Positions 50,739-63,173 are shown, numbered from the stretch's first letter. The stretch is DNA of 64,000 bases from Temnothorax longispinosus (GCF_030848805.1 NC_092360.1:15314001-15378000); one strand, 5' to 3'. The notes: generated from the letters alone by a model not told the origin. Numbers and translations are program-made.

Positions 50739-51466
50739 ACAACGTAGAACTACGTCAACTGTCATTATTTCATTCAACGAAGGAAAGTAGAGGTAGGGCT
50801 ACATCAACTGTCACTATTTCATGTTATAGTATTCATCGAAAGACAGTTGACGTAACCCTACGTCTACTTTCCTTCGTTGAATACTTTAAGGGGATCCTGC
50901 AGCCGTATGATTTACCGACATTATCGTTTTTCGATGGATTTTTTAATTGGTTTTATAGAATTGCAAAAATCTTTTACAGAATTAAAGTACGCACAAAAAT
51001 CTAGGGTAGCAAACGCGATTTTATATCAAAAACATCAAAAAATTAAAAATATTACTTATTTGGGCACATACACAGCTGTCACCTGACGACAATATTTGCT
51101 TAAAACAAAAATTCTGCAGTTTATACATACATAATGTTTATCATCTGCCCTTGGGAAAACATGTAGGAATAATACCGTGCAAGTAGAAGTAAGATTCAAT
51201 GCGTACAAAAAAAGATCCATCGAAAAATTATTTTAGTAATGCAAATACGGATGCAAAATGACAAGAAGAGCAGCAACAGTAGTTGCCGGATCTTGCGAGA
51301 GATGGCGAGCAATCGAAAAAAGGACAGATGTCATTTCGTTAGACAAAGACAGATATAGAAAAAACAAAATTAGAAAGGTTGACATTATCGACATCGAGGA
51401 AGTTCGTCTATCACTGCAGGATCCTCTTAACATGAAATAGTTACAGTTGACGTAGTTCTACGTTGT
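50739..51466. mobile_element. Foldback element with ACGTAGAACTACGT termini, interrupted by a TTAA-flanked insertion
   Basis: ACAACGTAGAACTACGTCAA at the left is mirrored at 51443-51466. A second hairpin lies at 50773-50881 (TCAACGAAGGAAAGTAGA arms). Within it, 50890-51426 starts GGGGATCCTGCAG, ends with the complement CTGCAGGATCCTC, and is flanked by TTAA on both sides (50886-50889, 51427-51430), as for piggyBac-type insertions. Two short ORFs inside the insertion (50877-51086 and 51258-51440, the second Arg/Lys-rich) have no recognised domain. Confidence 0.65.
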
Positions 51467-51899
51467 TGTTTGCGGCACAGTTGTTACTGTGCCCGTTTTC
51501 TTTCCCAAATATATAATCTTTTTATAATTTTACCTTAGGCTTTTTCATATAGGAAGCTTTTTAAATGAAAAATATGGTGGACTTCTACCAGGTTTCCTCG
51601 TTTTTCTTACTCTCACGATCTCTTAATCCTTTATATCTTTTTCCTGTATTATTGTTTCCTGACTCATATGACGAAATGATTTCCTGTTTAATACAATTCG
51701 TCACTTTTGAGGATATCGATGTTCGAGTATTGACAGTCCAACGTATCATATATATTGACAGATTATCAAATTCACATAAAATATGTGAAACCAGCAACTT
51801 ATAGATATAATCATTTATGAGATGGAAATAAAGAGTGATACGTTTGAATATATGTATACACATATACACATACATGTACATGTATACATATAAGTACAT

Positions 51900-54800
51900 A
51901 TTGCTCATAAAGTTTTATCTATGAAAAATTGACCAAATTGAGGAAGCAATCTGCAAATTTCTAAATTGAACACTTTTTTTATTATATTTGTAAATTTATA
52001 ATAAAAATTGTATATGGAATAGAAGTAGAAAACTTCATACACTTTTAAAGCAGAAATCGGTAACTTCTTCCCAGATCATCAGAAAATTCAATACCAACCT
52101 TCTTTTAATGATGCTCTATATAAGAATACATGTATAACTTATACTCTATTTAGGCATAAATCGGTATCCCCTATCGACGACAAATTCAATACCAACCTTC
52201 CTTTCATGATAATTTATCCATCAAAAAATTCAGTTCAATGTCATAAAATTTACGGAAATTAGGGCAATTATAGAGATTTGTTAAGATAGAAATCGGTAAT
52301 TCTTTTTAGAGACTTTAGAGACTTTAGAGAGAAAATGGGACTCTATAAGTTATCGAATGACACTTTATTTATTACTCTACAATTATTAATTTCAAAGATA
52401 TAAACGTTCAAAGTGTGACATGTTTTCGTTGCATCTGTGCTCCTAGATTTATCCCCTACTTACTGTCGATAAACACTAGTATATTCTTTCACTAGTATAT
52501 TCTTCCATTTCTTTACGTTTAATATTTAGATATAAATTTTAATACATGTGTATATTAATATTTATTTATTAATGTTTTCTCTACAACATATTGTGTATAT
52601 ATTGACAGATTATCAAATTGACATATAATATGTGAAACCAGCAACTTATAAATATAATCATTCAAAGAGCGATACGTTTGAATATATACACATATAAGTA
52701 CACATACACATACATATATAATAATTTTCTCTTTATTTTTGCGGCATTTCTAAATTTTTATCTAAAACTTGCTTCCTAACCATTTTTTTCCCTCATAAAG
52801 TTTCCTGTAAGAGAAATTTTTCAAAATTATTAGCCTATCATAGATTGGTTTCCTCATAGAGGAAACTTTACATGCGAAGTAAAAATATGAGGGAGCAATG
52901 TGCAAATTTCTAATTTGCACGTTTTATTTATTATATTGACAAATTTTTTATAGTTTTAAAAGCAGAAATCGGTAACCTCTTTTCAGATCATCAGAAAATT
53001 TAATATCAACCTTCCTTTAATGATGCTCTATATAAGATTACATATATAACTTATACTTTTTTAAATAAAAAATTGGTTACTCCTTCAACGATCTTAGCCA
53101 AATTCAATACCAACCTTTCTTTAATAATACTCTATATACAATTACATGTATAACTTACACACTTCTTTTAAAGCAAAAATCGGTTACTCCTTCAATGATC
53201 TTCGCCAAATTCAATATTATACCAATCTTCCTTTAATGATGCTCTATGCTCTATGCTCTATATAAGAATGCATGTATAACATAATCTATTTAGGCACAAA
53301 TCGATATCCCCGGATTGACGACAAATTCATGTCAATACAAGATCCTCCCAGTGTTAAGTATAAATTTCTTGCAGAAATTGGTAACCCTTTTCCCGATTTT
53401 CGCCATAATCAATGCCAACCTTCCTTTAACGATATTCCATACAAGATTACATGTATAACTTTACATTTTTTTTAGACATAAATCGGTAACCTCTTCAACG
53501 GTTGACGCCAAATTCAATATCAACCTTCCTTTAATGATCATCTCTATCCATCAAAAAATTCAGCTTAATATCACAAAACAAACACGGAGATTTGTTAAAA
53601 CAAAAATCGGGGTAACCCCTTCACCAATCATCACCCAATTCAATACCAACCTTTCTTTAATGACACTCTATCCATAAAAATAAATTTCAGCTTAATATCA
53701 CAAAATTTACGGAAATTAGAGCAATCATAGAGATTTGTTAAGATAGAAATCGGTAATCTTTTTTGGAGACTTTAGAGACTTTAGAGAGAAAATGGGACTC
53801 TATAAACTATCGAATGACATCTTATTTATTACTCTACAATTATTAGTTTCGAAGATATAACAAAAATTAGAGCAATCATGGAGATTTGTTAAGATAGAAA
53901 TCGGTAACTTCTTTTGGAGAGTTTACAGATTTTAGAGAAAAAATGGGACTATATAAGCTATCGAATGACACCTTATTTATTACTCTACGATTATTAGTTT
54001 CGAAGATATAACAAAAATTAGAGCAATCATGAAGATTTGCTAAGATAGAAATCGGTAACCCCTTTTGGAAACTTTATAGACTTTAGAGAAAAAATGGGAC
54101 TATATAAGCTATCAAATGACACCTTATTTATTACTCTACAATTATTAGTTTCAAAGATATAAACGTTCAAAGTGTGACATGTTTTCGTTGCATAACAAAA
54201 ATTAAAGCAATCATGGAGATTTGTTAAGATAGAAATTGGTAGCCCCTTTTGGAGACTTTATAGACTTTAGAGAGAAAATGGGACTATATAAGCTATCGAA
54301 TGGCACCTTATTTATTACTCTACGATTATTAGTTTCGAAGATATAGACGTTCAAAGTGTGACATGTTTCCGTTGCATCTGTGCCTGAATTTACCCCCTCC
54401 TTACTGTTGACAAAGGCGTAGTTCTACGTCAAAAATTTTGATCTAATTTTGTTATATAATTTTAATTGTTTTTCTTGCTATAAAAACAATGGTACCCCAA
54501 AGTTTGCATCAAGTAAATAAGATAAATTAGTAATTTTTTTTTACGTAGAACTACGTCTTTCTCCGCGGTAAGGGGGGTAATATCGGGTGCACGATGCAAC
54601 GCGACGATGCAACGAAAACATGTCACACTTTGAACGTTTAGATCTTTGAAACTAATAATCGTAGAGTAATAATTGACATCTCATTTTAAAGCGTAAGAAG
54701 TCCCATTTATGATAAAACAAGTCCGAACTCTTTATTTCTTACCGTTTAGATATAGTAGCGATAGAAAGTTTTTTCTTGCAACGTTTTCTTGCAACGTTTT

Positions 54801-55420
54801 CCGCGAACTACTCATTTGTTAATAGACCGAATTTTAAAGAGTTATATATGAAACAGGGGTAGAATTTTCCGGGAATGGCGGTGGTAGGGTTAATTTTTTG
54901 ATACCGATTTTTTTTAAACCGGTTGTGTAGTTTTTTGTTATATTTTCGAAAATAATAATCGTAATAAATAAGTTGTTATTTGATAGCTTATATAATCTCA
55001 TTTTCTCTCTAAAGTCTATAAAGTCTCCAAAAAAGGTTACCGATTTTTTTCTTGCAACGTTTTCCGCAAACTACTCGTTTGTTAATAAACCGAATTTTCA
55101 AGAATTATATATGAAACAGAGGTAGAATTTTCCGAGAATAGTGGTGGTGGGGTTAATTTTTCAATACCGACTTTTTTTAAACCGGTTGCGTAGTTTTCGA
55201 TGCCAATGTGTTTCTTATGTTCTAATACGTCGAAATATCGCATTAAAAAAAAAAAATGCAAACGTGCTAATAATAAAGGGGTTACGATTTTTGTTTTTTT
55301 GTTATATTTTTGAAAATAATAATCGTAGAGTAATAAATAAGTTGTCATTTGATAGTTTATATAGTCTCATTTTCTCTCTAAAGTCTATAAAGTCTCCAAA
55401 AGGGACAAAAGAAATTGTCT
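51900..55420. repeat. Head-to-head arrays of diverged repeats (giant imperfect palindrome)
   Basis: The left array (about 51.9-54.4 kb) holds many direct copies of units with CAAATTCAATACCAACCTTC and AGAAATCGGTAAC. It also holds a unit of about 180 bp ending TTATTTATTACTCTACAATT and AAACGTTCAAAGTGTGACAT. The right array (about 54.56-55.4 kb) carries the same units in reverse complement. Helitron-type internal units (GGGGTAGAATTTTCCGGGAA) appear at 54.83 and 55.1 kb. The arrays meet at 54417-54560. There is no coding potential. Confidence 0.65.
54417..54560. repeat. Centre of the palindrome, bounded by CGTAGTTCTACG motifs
   Basis: ACGTAGTTCTACGT-type palindromic motifs stand at both ends (54416 and 54543), the same motif as at the ends of the element at 50739-51466. 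The flanking arms share TTACCCCC and GTTGCATC in inverted order. This may be an independent insertion, or the loop of the large inverted repeat. Confidence 0.5.
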
Positions 55421-55792
55421 ATTCGTTCTAAAATAGAACAGGTACACAACAAGTATAATCATTAAACATCATTAATAAAAAAAAAGTTACTAATTCATCA
55501 TATTTACTAAGCGGAAACCTTCTGACATCGTTGTTTACGTAGTAAAAAATACAAATAAAATTAAAAGATCAAATAAAATTTAAATACTTTTAATAAAAAT
55601 TTTGTATGGTACACGTATATTTGGCGCGTTTTTTTATCTTTCTTGGAAAAAAGTAAGTTTGAAGATCTGTACGCAATCTGGTAAATTTGAACTATCCACA
55701 TAAACGTACATTCCACTTAATAAACCATGTCTCTTTTTGCTTATTAAGGCGATAATTGTATCACATTTAGTATCAAACAATCTGTATTACAG

Positions 55793-56131
55793 GACGGCAC
55801 CAAAAGGAAAACGCAGAAAGTTGTGGGATTATTTCAAGGGATTGAAACCTTCGCTGGTAAAGTGCACAATGTGTAAAAAAAAAATTAAGACACCTAATCC
55901 TCCAACAAGACGCACAAAAATAATGAGAGTACACTTATTAAAAAGACATGGAATATTTCTCAAGGATGATACTTTCAAACTACCTGATGACTTGAGGCAA
56001 TATTACTTGGAATTACCGGGGTATAAGGCAAAATGTATAGATTGTTGCAAAACATTGTCTTTTTTAACAAATATAGCACCTTTACGACAACATTTAGAAA
56101 GACATTCCACAAGAATCCAGAGTCAAGATGA
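55793..56131 (+). CDS. BED-type double zinc-finger exon, gene copy 2
   Basis: It is paralogous to 49133-49468. It reads TAPKGKRRKLWDYFKGLKPS from its first codons, with finger 1 C-x2-C/H-x4-H and finger 2 C-x2-C/H-x3-H, all ligands intact. The acceptor TGTATTACAG precedes it and GATGA before GTAAGT ends it, so with that acceptor it is phase 2 at both ends. Where copy 1 has ATG, copy 2 has ACG; a start codon must therefore come from an upstream exon, or from a later ATG that would lose the first finger. It is followed by a 6.1-kb intron and seven further exons. DNA binding is expected; the biological role is unknown. Confidence 0.65.
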
Positions 56132-56631
56132 GTAAGTGTACATTCAAAAGATTATTAAATTACTAAAAATTATAAAATGAATGTAATGATGAAACAATCA
56201 ATAGCTAAAAAAAATTGAACGGACAAAAGTTTTATTAGGGCATCCATATAATATTTATTTGCAATTTTGATCATAAAATGTGCTTCTCAAATTGTAGGAA
56301 TAATAATTTTTTAATTATTTTACACATAGAGTAGAGTGGGGTAAAAGTGCGCGACCGATAAAAGTGCGCAGTGCAGGTATTTTTTTACACAATTCCCAAT
56401 TCTCAATATTTTAATTATAAATATTTATTATTTATTTTAGAAGTATTAGTATCTGTTATTCAAACCCGATTTTTTATTCCCTCTATCCTTTATATAAAAG
56501 AAATCTAATTACGACAAACAGATATCACCTCTTCCTTCTATTAAGAATTAAATCATGACTAATTATTTCACCAAGAATCTTAAAAATCTGACTATAAATT
56601 AAACTATTAAGTAACTCTAAACTCCATTTTT

Positions 56632-56740
56632 AATTCTCACTTCTCAATTCTCACTTCTCAATTCTCAATTTTCAATTCTTAATCCTCAATTCCCAATTCC
56701 CAATTCCGAATTCTCAATTCTCAATTCTCAATTCCCAATT
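56632..56740. repeat. Heptamer minisatellite, CAATTCT units
   Basis: Roughly fifteen diverged 7-bp units of CAATTCT or CAATTCC, inside the left part of the TA-flanked element. Confidence 0.85.
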
Positions 56741-57288
56741 GGAAGAAATCAAAATATTATATCAGAAAGCTGAAAAATGAAACTTAGCGTTTTCGATTTG
56801 TTGACTCAACCCGACTCGAATCAGATTAAAAGTTCGGAAAAATGATAATAAAATATGATAATGCTAATAGTTCAGTCAAAATACGATTAGACCTAGAAAA
56901 AATTGCAACACAAGGTATTATTACGTCATTGTGTTCAGAAAAATATACTGAACAACATATTCAAATTCCGCCATTTTCCGCTATCCTTAAGTATGTTTTT
57001 TATTAACAATTTATAAACAAATTTGTTTTTCTCCACAAATACGATGAATTTTGAATTTTTTGTAGAAATCAAAGTTGTAGAACAAACAAATATCTACAAA
57101 AAATGTTCTTATGAATTTTTTGAAATATCTTATATTATTTGAGATATTTACAACAAGAGCTACTAGGCTACGCGCGGAGCGGAGCGGAAAGTTCTAACAA
57201 GCACACGGCAGTCTCTACTGGTCGCTGCTAGTTCTCTAGGTTCTACAAGGAACTTGAGTTGGTTCTCTATACTAGTATATGTGTCTAT

Positions 57289-57433
<145 letters not shown>

Positions 57434-57446
57434 CATATACATATAT

Positions 57447-57765
57447 GGGATAATCCACGTCACTTGTACCCCCCTCTGTCCAAAATTGGTATGGACAGAT
57501 TTTAATGACTAAGGGCGAAAAATGTTCGTCTTGAAAAGAGCTTTTGAAAGGCGTGTGGCATATCAACATCGCGTCATAGTTATGGCTGCTTAAAGGGATA
57601 AATTCAAAATTTCAGATTCAAGTACATGACGCCATGTTGAATTGCGCATATATGCCACACGCCTTTCGAAAGCTCTTTTCAAGACGAACATTTTCCGCCC
57701 TTAGTCATTCAAATCCATCCATACCAATTTTGGACAGAGGAGGGTAAAAGTGACGTGGATTGTCC
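57447..57765. mobile_element. Innermost inverted-repeat element, TIR AATCCACGTCACTT
   Basis: The arms of about 110 bp start GGGATAATCCACGTCACTTG and include ATGTTCGTCTTGAAAAGAGC. They are mirrored at about 57650-57765, and the loop is about 90 bp. The flanks are TA-rich, so an exact target duplication cannot be fixed. It inserted at the centre of the larger palindrome. Confidence 0.75.
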
Positions 57766-58811
57766 TATATATATATATGTGTGTATACATAGACACATAT
57801 ACTAGTATCGAGAACCAACTCAAGTTCCTTGTAGAACCTAGAGAACTAGCAGCGACCGGTAGAGACTGCCGTGTGCTTGTTAGAACTCTCCGCTCCGCTC
57901 CGCGCGTAGCCTAGTAGCTCTTGTTGCAAATATCTCAAATAATATAAGATATTTCAAAAAATTTATAAGAACATTTTTTGTAGATATTTGTCTGTTCTAC
58001 AACTTTGATTTCTACAAAAATTTCAAAATTCATCGTATTTGTGGAGAAAAACGAATTTGTTTATAAATTGTTAATAAAAAACATACTTAGGGATAGCGGA
58101 AAATGGCGGAATTTGAATATGTTGTTCAGTATATTTTTCTGAACTTAATGACGTAATAAAACCTTGTGTTGCAATTTTTTCTAGGTACCTCCCCTTTTTT
58201 CCGTATTTTGACTGGACTATAAGAATATGTGACAGAAGTTAAGAAATGCTTTCTACCATGATAGTTTAGAGTCATCGAGTTTCAAACTGAACTTTCGATC
58301 TGACCCGAGTCGGGTCGAGTTAACAAATCGAAAATACTAATAGTTTTAACGCTATTCAGTCGAATCGGCTGTCATATGGCGCTACTCAGTCATGACAGTT
58401 TACGAATTAACTAGGTATTGTCAATAACCTAATTTACACGAAAACAAATATACCTGCATTGCACACTTTTGCCCTACTGCATGCGAACTTTTGCCTCACC
58501 GGTGGGGCAAAAGTGCGTTTTTGCAATCAGTTCAAGAAAAGCTTATTACATGGAATGTATTCAAAATATAAACATAAGCCCTAGTAAATTTTGAAAAAAA
58601 AAAATGTTTGAAGATTTTACAGTTCAAATTTCAAGACTCTAGCTATATCTCAACGATAGATATATGGAATTAAAAACTAAGTGTGTGTACTTTTGCTCCA
58701 TTCTACTCTAACTTAAATAAATTTGAATCGCCTGTTTCCACGTTCTTTTATGCATCATAGATATAGGCAATTCAAAAATTTAGATTAGTAATTTGTTGTT
58801 TGACATTAGTA

Positions 58812-60355
58812 AAGGAAACTAGGGACAAAAGTAACGTGGGATGAATGTAATCTAAATGCTTCTACTTTCAAATCGGACCGCATAAATGTTTTCATGAATT
58901 AAACAGGTCGTAACCGGTCTTTTTCTACTCGAGTTTCACACTATTGAGTCATTTCCGCTTTTCTGATATTTTACTTACCGATCAGCGCCATCATCCCTTG
59001 ATTTATCCGGGCGTTTTTTCGGGAATTTTGAGATTGCTCGCTCGCGATGTACACAGAACCTCAATTTTTCACTTAAAAAGTGAAATGCAAAGCATTCATG
59101 TAAAGCGTGTCGCCGACAAATGACGTTTCTCATATACTGAGAAAATCAATACAATCAGTACGAAGTTTGATGTATTGATTTTCCATAAAAACTGTTTGTG
59201 GAATTACTAATCTGACCTGCTATTAATTCACTCTCTTGTCATTATAAGCTGCTGGTTTCACATATTTATGTCATTTTGATAATTTATCACGATACGTTGG
59301 AAAATATATGAAATAGAGGTAGAAAAGACTGAAGAATATAATAGAATTATAGCCCAATATCTCCAAATTGGCGGATTTCTAAAAAAATTCCAAATTTTAT
59401 TTAAAAAGAACCCTTTTTTACCGGTTATCGCCAAATTCAATACTAACCTTCCTTTAATGATACTCTATATAAAATTACATGTATAACTTATACACTTTTC
59501 AAGCAGAAATCGGTAAGGCAAAAATTAGAAATCAGTAAGTCAAAAATCGGAAACCCTTTTACCGATTCTCACTAAATACATGTATAACTTATATACTTTT
59601 TATGCAGAAATCGGTAAGACAAAAATTAGAAATCGGTAAGGCAAAAATCGGAAACCCTTTCACCGATTCTCGCCAAATTCAATACCAATCTACTTTTAAT
59701 ATACTCTATCCATAAAAAAAAATTGCGGAAATCAGAGCAATCATATAGATTTTTTAAGACAGAAATCGGTAACTCCTTTATTATTAGCAATTTTTTGAAT
59801 TCTATTATATTCCTCAGTTTTTTCTACCCTTATTTCATATATAATACTTTAAGATTTGGTTGATTAAGAAAATCTAAACAAAAAAGTCATTAAGTACGAT
59901 TCTTTCAAAAAATTTAAAATTTTAGATATTCCGATTTTTTTTCAAATTAGGTTGTAGCACAATGGCACATAGCCTATGTCCCTCAGAAAGACATAAGCTA
60001 TCCACCGGTGTAAAAATTTTTGAAATCGATTCAGTAGTTTCTAAGATTACCCCGAACAATGCTACAAACTTTTCCCCTTTATACAATAGTAGAGATAGAG
60101 ATAGAGATAGAGATATTACAAATCAACTCTGAGCTCTGCTGTTACAACTCTAGGGATAGGAATAACAGTAACAAATCTTCATAAAATTTGATTTTTCTAC
60201 TGAATTACAAGATATGGATATATTTCATCAATACTATAATGTAAGCAAAGAATGTACGTGTTTTCCTTATGAAAAAAAAGAGTTTATATACAAACAAGCA
60301 AATTGAAGACATCAATTCAAATGAGCAAAATGTTACGTTTGTCCCTGGTTTCCCT
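58812..60355. mobile_element. TA-flanked element, TIR GGAAACTAGGGACAAAAGTA
   Basis: The left end AAGGAAACTAGGGACAAAAG and the right end (complement AGGGAAACCAGGGACAAACG) differ at four of 24 positions. TA flanks both (58810-58811, 60356-60357). The interior is a mosaic of the same AT-rich units as at 43.8-45.4 and 52-54 kb (59300-59870) and a Helitron-like end. No transposase was found. Confidence 0.75.
60000..60108 (-). mobile_element. Helitron-like 5' end fragment
   Basis: Read on the minus strand it starts TCTCTACTATTGTATAAAGG after repeated ATCTCT units and runs into the conserved phrase whose plus-strand form is GATTCAGTAGTTTCTAAGAT. This parallels the 5' ends at 26735 and 30227. It is embedded in the TA-flanked element; no matching 3' end was seen. 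Confidence 0.4.
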
Positions 60356-60408
60356 TATTATTACAATCGAGGCCGAGGCAGATATATAAAATGTATTATT
60401 TATACGTA

Positions 60409-60560
60409 GGCTGGTATTCATAGTCAGATCTTATATTTAAGATCGTCTTAAATCCGGTCAAAGGTAGTCTCAATACTCCGGCGTCCAGCCAATGAAAATT
60501 AGCATCTTAAAACATTACTTAAGACGGCTTTGAAATAAGATCCGATTATGAATGCCGCCC
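60409..60560. mobile_element. MITE with GGTATTCATAGTCAGATCTT arms
   Basis: The left arm and the mirrored right arm (complement GGCGGCATTCATAATCGGAT) form imperfect inverted repeats of about 42 bp in a 152-bp element. The target duplication is unclear. Confidence 0.65.
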
Positions 60561-61278
60561 ATATAGTTCTTATAAGTATTCAAATTAAGGTTGTTCTGGC
60601 TATACTATAAAATACTATAATCCCAGACAAAAAGTTATTTCAATTTAAAATTGGTTGAAATTCTATATATATGCTTTTGTGAGTTAAGTACATGATATGT
60701 GCTTGTATCGTGTAAAGGATTTAAATAATGCTAATTAATATGATATTTGGCACTACAAATTAATATATTTGCACATTTTGCAAATTTTGTGACTGTCAGT
60801 AAAAAAAACTTTTAGACGTAAATTTTATCTGAAACAAATTGTAAGGAACGACAAAACGTTACGTATATTAGTAATATTTTATGTATACAGACATTGGATA
60901 ATACTTAAAAACGCATAAGATGTGTGAGAAAATGTTATTGACATAATATTTACTTTTCTAGCCCTGTGTATCATAACCTATTTTCGAAATTTTACATTGC
61001 TTTTTCATTAATAACTTGAGAACACGTTAGTGAATTAATATCAACTTTTTTAGAAATGTTGCTCAGTATTTTATTTACTCACAAAGTTTCAGAATATTGC
61101 CAATGGTGCTGCCTTATAATTTTGTTTACATAAATGAGATGCTGCCATTCCATATAAAAACTCATACAAAATTAAAAGTTAAAAATAATTCATAAACCGG
61201 TTAGAGAATTGATTTCAGGTTTTGCATACGTGTACGTGTATAATAAATAAAAACAATACATTAAATTTTCAAGATATT

Positions 61279-61480
61279 GCACACGGAAAAAAAAGATTAG
61301 CTACTATAGCTAAGTCCTAATATATGGATAACTAACATTTTTTGTAACGAGAGTAACATTTTTGCAACGAGAACAGAAAGTTTTGCTACTATTGCTAAAC
61401 TATAGCTCTCGCTGCAAAAAATATAGCTCTTGCTGCAAAAATATTAGTTGTCCATATTTTACGACTAGCTAAATTTTTGT
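61279..61480. mobile_element. Diverged foldback element
   Basis: TAGCTAAGTCCTAATATATG followed by GATAACTAACATTTTTTG on the left is mirrored in diverged form at about 61425-61475 (TTAGTTGTCCATATTTTACG). GCTCTCGCTGCAAAAA and GCTCTTGCTGCAAAAA form a local direct duplication. The boundaries are approximate. Confidence 0.45.
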
Positions 61481-61867
61481 TGGAAAGTTAGCGCCAGAAC
61501 ATCCTTAAATAGCTCTTGACTCTAATTAGCCAGTTCGTTCCACTTAGTATTCAAATTAAAGCTCTATTTAATAAAATTTATATAGGACGACACAAATCTT
61601 CCATCCACATATTACATATATAGATAATTAATAATTAATAAAAATTTCTATTAGCCAACAATCAACGGTTCTTTAGTTTACAGTCACGACAGGATCTTGG
61701 CAACTTAATAATATTATTTGTGTGAATTTATGTACATTTCCATATTATAGCAAACTATGCGTCGCGCCACGACCGTTACAAATGGACTTAAAACAGTAGT
61801 CTCTAACTAAAGCTGGAGTAGAACAATTATGATAAAATAGCGTTTCTCTCTAACTTGATTGTATAAC

Positions 61868-61919
61868 CCCAGATAGCGCAATTATTACGTCATTTGACGT
61901 CATCACTTTGCTACCTGGG
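61868..61919. repeat. 52-bp near-palindrome with TGACGTCA centre
   Basis: CCCAGATAGC at the left and GCTACCTGGG at the right are mirrored, with ATTACGTCATTTGACGTCAT in the middle. The two TGACGTCA-like halves resemble cAMP-response-type sites. It may be a very small foldback element or a structured regulatory site. Confidence 0.5.
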
Positions 61920-62013
61920 ACATATCGGTCTTGTTTCACTTATCTATTAATAACAAAATCAGTCTAGACGTTAATTGTTTGACATTAGCATTACAGAAAT
62001 TTGAGATGTAAAA

Positions 62014-62015
62014 TA

Positions 62016-62090
<75 letters not shown>
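62014..62090. repeat. (CT)n microsatellite
   Basis: CT run with one interruption, followed by a C/T-rich tail to about 62145. It lies about 180 bp before the first repeat exon of copy 2. Confidence 0.95.
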
Positions 62091-62092
<2 letters not shown>

Positions 62093-62272
62093 CTCCTTCC
62101 CCCTTTCCCTCTCCCTCTCCTATTTATCTTCCACCTTTCCTTTCTCACTCACAAAACTTCACTTCATGACGGTTTACCGTCAACAAGTACATAATAGCAG
62201 TACTACGTACAGTTGTAGTATTTTAATAATTATTACTTTTTCTATTTTTAATTACGCCACATTTCTATGCAG

Positions 62273-62395
62273 TCCAAGCACTTCAACTTCGACATGTGTT
62301 ATGGATTCTTCTGTAGAACGTCAAAGTCAACATACATCTGGTTTGCCGGTTCAAGCATTTAAAGAAACGACAGAAAAAACAGGCGCACTTAATGA
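62273..62395 (+). CDS. Repeat exon B1 of BED-finger gene copy 2
   Basis: 123 nt after TTTCTATGCAG, ending AATGA before GTAATT, phase 2-2. It encodes PSTSTSTCVMDSSVERQSQH, then TSGLPVQAFKETTEKTGALN. The first half is the common Ser/Thr-rich half. The second half is type B (GLPVQ.FKET.E..G.L). The apparent longer frame upstream is only CT-repeat translation. Confidence 0.65.
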
Positions 62396-62528
62396 GTAAT
62401 TATTTCTTTTGCTTATATTATACAACATAATGATATCTTGATACTTAAATATTTACTCTTTGCAAAAAATTAATTAACAACTTTATTTTAAATAATTCGA
62501 TTTCTAATTGCTCCGTATTTTAATGCAG

Positions 62529-62654
62529 ATCAAGCTCTTCAATTTCAACTGGTTATAATACGAATCATACTGCAGAATGTCAAAGTCAGGAAACAGTTGA
62601 TTTGGCTCTTCAAACATGTGAACAATCGAGAAAAGAAACAAGGGCACGTGATGG
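62529..62654 (+). CDS. Repeat exon A2 of BED-finger gene copy 2
   Basis: 126 nt after TTTAATGCAG, ending GATGG before GTAATT, phase 2-2. The product is SSSSISTGYNTNHTAECQSQ, then ETVDLALQTCEQSRKETRAR, a type A unit with both cysteines. Confidence 0.65.
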
Positions 62655-62789
62655 GTAATTAGTTATTTCGTTTATATCATACAATATAATAAAATCTTAT
62701 TATTGAAATATTTACTCTTCTTCAAAAGAATAATTTATAAGGTTAATATTTTAAATAATTCTATTTCTAATTGCATCATTTCGATGCAG

Positions 62790-62915
62790 ACCAAGCATTT
62801 CAAGTTTAACGGGTCATGATACAAATCCTTCTACAGAATGTCAAAGCCAAGAATCACCTGGTTTGCCCATTCTGTTATCTGAACAAATAAGAATAGCATT
62901 GGACACAATTGAAAG
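62790..62915 (+). CDS. Repeat exon C3 of BED-finger gene copy 2
   Basis: 126 nt after TTTCGATGCAG, ending GAAAG before GTAGCT, phase 2-2. The product is PSISSLTGHDTNPSTECQSQ, then ESPGLPILLSEQIRIALDTI. The second half is a third type: it starts like type B (GLPI) but continues as a short amphipathic stretch. Confidence 0.6.
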
Positions 62916-63047
62916 GTAGCTATTCGTTTTCTTTATATTATACAATGTAACGGTACCCAAATAGTTAAATATTGATCTCTTTGCATAAATACATAACGCC
63001 AATATTTTAAATAATTCTATTTCTAATTGCACCATTTCAATGAGCAG

Positions 63048-63173
63048 ACCAAGAACTTCAATTACAATGGGTTTTGATACGAGACCTACTGTAGAATGTC
63101 AAAGCCAAGAATCACCTGGTTTGTCCGTTCAATCATTTAAAGAAACGGCAGAAAATGCAGGAATACTTGAGAA
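63048..63173 (+). CDS. Repeat exon B4 of BED-finger gene copy 2
   Basis: 126 nt after ATGAGCAG, ending GAGAA before GTAATT, phase 2-2. The product is PRTSITMGFDTRPTVECQSQ, then ESPGLSVQSFKETAENAGIL. The second half joins the ESPGL start of type C with the FKETAE stretch of type B. Confidence 0.6.

Noticed and set aside
52000..54400. Regularly spaced repeats resembling a CRISPR-like layout
   Set aside because: Unit lengths and spacings vary widely, repeats are diverged and AT-rich, and the genome is eukaryotic. These are transposon-derived arrays.
62001..62272. Upstream part of a 132-codon ORF with Ser-Leu repeats
   Set aside because: This part is the CT microsatellite and its flank. Only the part from 62273 matches the repeat exons.
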